Assembly (NCBI GenBank): GCA_024643825.1
Contig: JAHEME010000128.1
Coordinates: 1-7,474, forward strand
Source of the DNA: Chloroflexota bacterium
GTDB lineage: Bacteria; Chloroflexota; Anaerolineae; Aggregatilineales; UBA3940
Direction of reading: 5' to 3'
Length of the DNA stretch: 7,474 nucleotides
Under the pieces are notes generated by a model. It had not been told where the DNA came from and did not search any database. It saw nothing but the letters and a program-made list of their open reading frames with translations. The position numbers were made by a program, and so were the translations under genes. Positions 5,480 through 7,474 of this stretch are shown here, one piece after another (position 1 is the stretch's first letter; each line of letters opens with the position of its first letter).

Positions 5480-6385
5480 CTACGGGTTCCGGACATCCTC
5501 AGGAATGACCGTCTCTATCCAATTTGGATCATACGCACTATGGTCAACGTAAAATAACGCATCTGGCACGGCAACATTGAGATCAAGCTGCGTCATTGTA
5601 TCCGTATAAGCAACGAGCCCTTCCGCTGTCAGTCGTTCTGATTTCAGAATGATGCCAGTAGCCGCATCCACCCAGACGTTTCTACCCCCAGCAGGAAGCA
5701 CCACGCTCATCTTGAGCGTATTCCTGCCCAGCAGTTTCTCTTCACCGAGGACAGTAACCACCGCTTCCTCATTTTTCATGTCGATGTTTACAAATTCTTT
5801 CGGGGCCAGTAGCAAACCAATGCGGGGTAGTTCTCCGTCAATCCAGGTTGAATACGCGAAACCTGGCTGTCTCTCACTTTCTGTAGGCTGTGGATAATCC
5901 CTTACTCGGTGAGCCGGAATTACCAGATAGCCATTGATCTCCCCGTGATAGATAGTCCTAAACTCCCCATCGCTGACGGAGATCAATTGTCTTGGGCCTT
6001 CCTGACCTTCCGGCGAGGTTAGAACATCACGGAAACGCCCCTGTGACTGTGACAGCCATACTTCCTCAACCCCACTGTTGCTGCCATCATCTAGCGCAAC
6101 AACAACATGAAGTGTGTCATACCGCAGGTGAGCGGCTTCCATTGCGTCCATGATCTCACTGAGAGACGAAGCGGCACTCAATTGCACAGGCGGGAGCAGA
6201 GATGGCAATGCTTGCTGATTGGCAACCTGCTCTACCTCTTCAGCCACTTTATCACGCAATGGGTCGGATGATGGTTCAGATTGTTCTCCGACAGAGGCAG
6301 CCTGACCTTCATAGACAAAGAGCATGGCAATAGAAATCAGAGTTGATGGAATCAAAACGAAGGCAATTTGCTTGACGATTCTCAT
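5480..6385 (-). CDS. Exported or membrane-anchored protein with a LolA/RseB-like fold
   Basis: A 301-residue protein of unknown role. It begins with basic residues (MRIVKQ), a hydrophobic stretch (about 7-25) and a possible signal peptidase site after GQAA (27-30). There is no lipobox cysteine, and I see no cysteine in the protein. A linker follows, then a helix (about residues 60-72) and beta-rich segments such as LHVVVALDDG, EEVWLSQSQGRFR, GEFRTIYHGE and GRNVWVDAATGIILKSE. The last resembles the VWVDxxTGxxLKxE pattern of the LolA/RseB (outer-membrane-lipoprotein sorting protein-like) superfamily, which binds lipids or acyl chains. The ATG at 6383-6385 is chosen because AGAGGG lies 5 nt upstream. 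A GTG two codons earlier is possible but overlaps that site. The fold call rests on pattern recognition and is moderate. A sensor or lipid-carrier role would be a guess. Confidence 0.7.
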   Translation of the reverse strand: MRIVKQIAFVLIPSTLISIAMLFVYEGQAASVGEQSEPSSDPLRDKVAEEVEQVANQQALPSLLPPVQLSAASSLSEIMDAMEAAHLRYDTLHVVVALDDGSNSGVEEVWLSQSQGRFRDVLTSPEGQEGPRQLISVSDGEFRTIYHGEINGYLVIPAHRVRDYPQPTESERQPGFAYSTWIDGELPRIGLLLAPKEFVNIDMKNEEAVVTVLGEEKLLGRNTLKMSVVLPAGGRNVWVDAATGIILKSERLTAEGLVAYTDTMTQLDLNVAVPDALFYVDHSAYDPNWIETVIPEDVRNP

Positions 6386-6390
6386 TTCCA

Positions 6391-6396
6391 CCCTCT
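6391..6396 (-). promoter_or_regulatory. Ribosome binding site deciding the start of the exported protein
   Basis: On the minus strand AGAGGG is followed by 5 nt and then the ATG at 6385-6383. The alternative GTG (6391-6389) would lie inside this site and so is unlikely. Confidence 0.6.
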
Positions 6397-6397
6397 A

Positions 6398-6425
6398 TTC
6401 ACAAAGAAATGGACTTTGTTATAGT
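6398..6425 (+). promoter_or_regulatory. Candidate promoter of the TIR-UDG gene
   Basis: TTCACA (6398-6403) and TATAGT (6420-6425) with 16 nt between match 10 of 12 sigma70 consensus bases. Transcription would start near 6432, leaving a leader of about 125 nt with no other gene in it. It lies in the short divergent gap beside the ribosome binding site of the minus-strand gene. Confidence 0.45.
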
Positions 6426-6556
6426 ATATCTGAGTGGGTCGGCGCGGCGCATGGCTTGTTCCTCATCCACCTGGTTCGTGATCCTGTGTAGCCATTTGCC
6501 AGCGTTTGAACTCACCTGTATCCTTACGCGGAGACCTCTCCCGGAGACTCCCCTAC

Positions 6557-7474
6557 ATGACGCAGGTGTTCATCAGCCATTCCAGCGAAGACGCCGAGTT
6601 TGCCCAACTCGTCGCGAATGGCTTTCGCGGTGTCGGTCTCGACGTGTGGATCGCCCCCGACAGCATCCACCCCGGCGAGGAATTCGTCGATGCCATTCAA
6701 CGTGGGCTGGCGGAGACGACTCACTTTGTGATCATCATGAGTCCCGATGCCTTCCAATCCTCGTGGGTCAAGCTGGAAATGAATACCGCCATTCGATTGG
6801 AGCGCGAGGGCAAACTCCTGATCTCGCCCGTGCACTACCGTCCCAGCCAGCCGCCGCTGCTCCTCGGCAACTATCAGTGGTTGATTGGCGATCCTAACGC
6901 CATCATCAGCCAGCTTCTCACATGGGTAGGCGCGACGGGCGGCCAACCCGATCACTGGTCGAAGCCGCGTACACTGAGCGGTGACGAACTGGCACACATC
7001 AAAGCCGGGCTGGAAGAGATTGAGGCGCAGGTCGCGGCATGCACCCTGTGCCCGCTTCAGCACGAACGCACCATTGCCGTTCCCGGAGTCGGCCCCGCCG
7101 GGGCGGTAGCGATGTTCATTGGCGAGGCCCCCGGCCCCGAAGACGATCAGACGGGCGTCCCGTTCGTCTCGGCGGCGGGCCAGTTCCTCGACGAGCTTCT
7201 CGGACTGATCAACATAGATCGAGATGACGTGTTCCTCACTAACGTGGTCAAGTGCCGCCCCAATCAGAACCGCGACCCGGAGACTGTTGAAGTCCGCGCC
7301 TGTGCCGATTACCTCGACCGCCAGATCGCCCTGATCGATCCGCCACTGATCGTCACGCTGGGGTCGCATGCCCTGAAGCGCATCCTGCCCGGTGCGAAGC
7401 TCTCCGCTGTGCATGGCATGCCCAAAGAAACCCCGGATGGTCGCCGCCTGTTCGCCATGTATCACCCGGCGGCT
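6557..7474 (+). CDS. TIR domain fused to family 4 uracil-DNA glycosylase, 3' end cut by window
   Basis: One open frame of 306 residues continues past the right edge. Residues 1 to about 125 are a TIR domain: VFISHSSEDAEFA (4-16) is box 1, and SPDAFQSSWVKLEM (62-75) places E74 where catalytic TIRs keep the NAD+-cleaving glutamate. A short linker (about 126-142) leads to a family 4 uracil-DNA glycosylase, which removes uracil from DNA and carries a [4Fe-4S] cluster. Its cluster ligands are C162, C165, C233 and C249. The catalytic motif is GEAPGPEDD (189-197), with PFVSAAG (202-208), KCRPNQNRDP (232-241) and the second motif HPAA (303-306). The UdgX-specific KRRIH insertion is absent. About 40 residues should remain, so the full protein would be about 345. 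The start ATG has GGAG 10 nt upstream. No ATG, GTG or TTG occurs between codons 110 and 162, so the glycosylase has no start of its own at the domain boundary. Confidence 0.93.
   Translation, partial: MTQVFISHSSEDAEFAQLVANGFRGVGLDVWIAPDSIHPGEEFVDAIQRGLAETTHFVIIMSPDAFQSSWVKLEMNTAIRLEREGKLLISPVHYRPSQPPLLLGNYQWLIGDPNAIISQLLTWVGATGGQPDHWSKPRTLSGDELAHIKAGLEEIEAQVAACTLCPLQHERTIAVPGVGPAGAVAMFIGEAPGPEDDQTGVPFVSAAGQFLDELLGLINIDRDDVFLTNVVKCRPNQNRDPETVEVRACADYLDRQIALIDPPLIVTLGSHALKRILPGAKLSAVHGMPKETPDGRRLFAMYHPAA

Noticed and set aside
6530..6541. Small GGAG/CTCC hairpin near the TIR-glycosylase ribosome binding site
   Set aside because: Four to five base pairs with a tiny loop are expected by chance in such sequence, so a regulatory claim would be too weak.
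6409..6897. Plus-strand open frame overlapping the TIR domain in another frame
   Set aside because: Its product is Arg/Pro/His-rich without motifs, and the TIR frame from 6557 explains the sequence.
7217..7303. UdgX-type glycosylase (covalent uracil trap)
   Set aside because: The segment after KCRP reads as in ordinary family 4 (NQNRDPETVE) and lacks the KRRIH insertion.
6524..7465. Long open frame on the minus strand opposite the TIR-glycosylase
   Set aside because: The plus strand carries exact TIR and glycosylase motifs over the whole length, while the minus-strand product shows none.

Overview
The window looks like chromosomal DNA of a Chloroflexota bacterium. The reasons are a b6-type cytochrome b fused to its subunit IV half and encoded after a Rieske gene, a structured leader with a terminator in front of panB (the pan RNA motif is known from Chloroflexota, among others), and a TIR-domain protein of a type common in that phylum. 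The phylum is an inference; no rRNA or marker phylogeny is available. Both edges cut genes.

Region 1 (1-2342, minus strand) is a respiratory operon. A strong promoter (2315-2342) drives a Tat-type Rieske iron-sulfur protein (1577-2146). A 14-bp hairpin follows, then a large cytochrome b (1-1486, running off the left edge). Together they form the quinol-oxidising core of a bc1/b6f-like complex. The cytochrome b has b6-like heme spacing, lacks the usual PEWY glutamate, and carries a cysteine-containing C-terminal extension.

Region 2 (2536-5435, plus strand) is a pantothenate (vitamin B5/CoA) locus. A good promoter feeds a leader of about 180 nt with three hairpins and a perfect intrinsic terminator just before panB, which is an attenuation-type arrangement. 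panB (ketopantoate hydroxymethyltransferase) is separated from panE (ketopantoate reductase) by an imperfect 31-bp inverted repeat and a divergent macro-domain (ADP-ribose-binding) gene that sits 25 nt before panE. PanB and PanE catalyse successive steps from ketoisovalerate to pantoate.

Region 3 (5480-6385, minus strand) is an exported or membrane-anchored protein with a likely LolA/RseB-like beta fold. It converges on panE.

Region 4 (6398-7474, plus strand) holds the most unusual gene. It is one uninterrupted reading frame that joins an N-terminal TIR domain, with the putative NADase glutamate, to a family 4 uracil-DNA glycosylase with its four Fe-S cysteines and both active-site motifs. 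The frame runs off the right edge. It suggests a single-protein link between uracil in DNA and TIR signalling or NAD+ cleavage, possibly in phage defence or DNA-damage response. The nearby macro-domain gene concerns the same ADP-ribose chemistry, but a functional link between the two is speculative.
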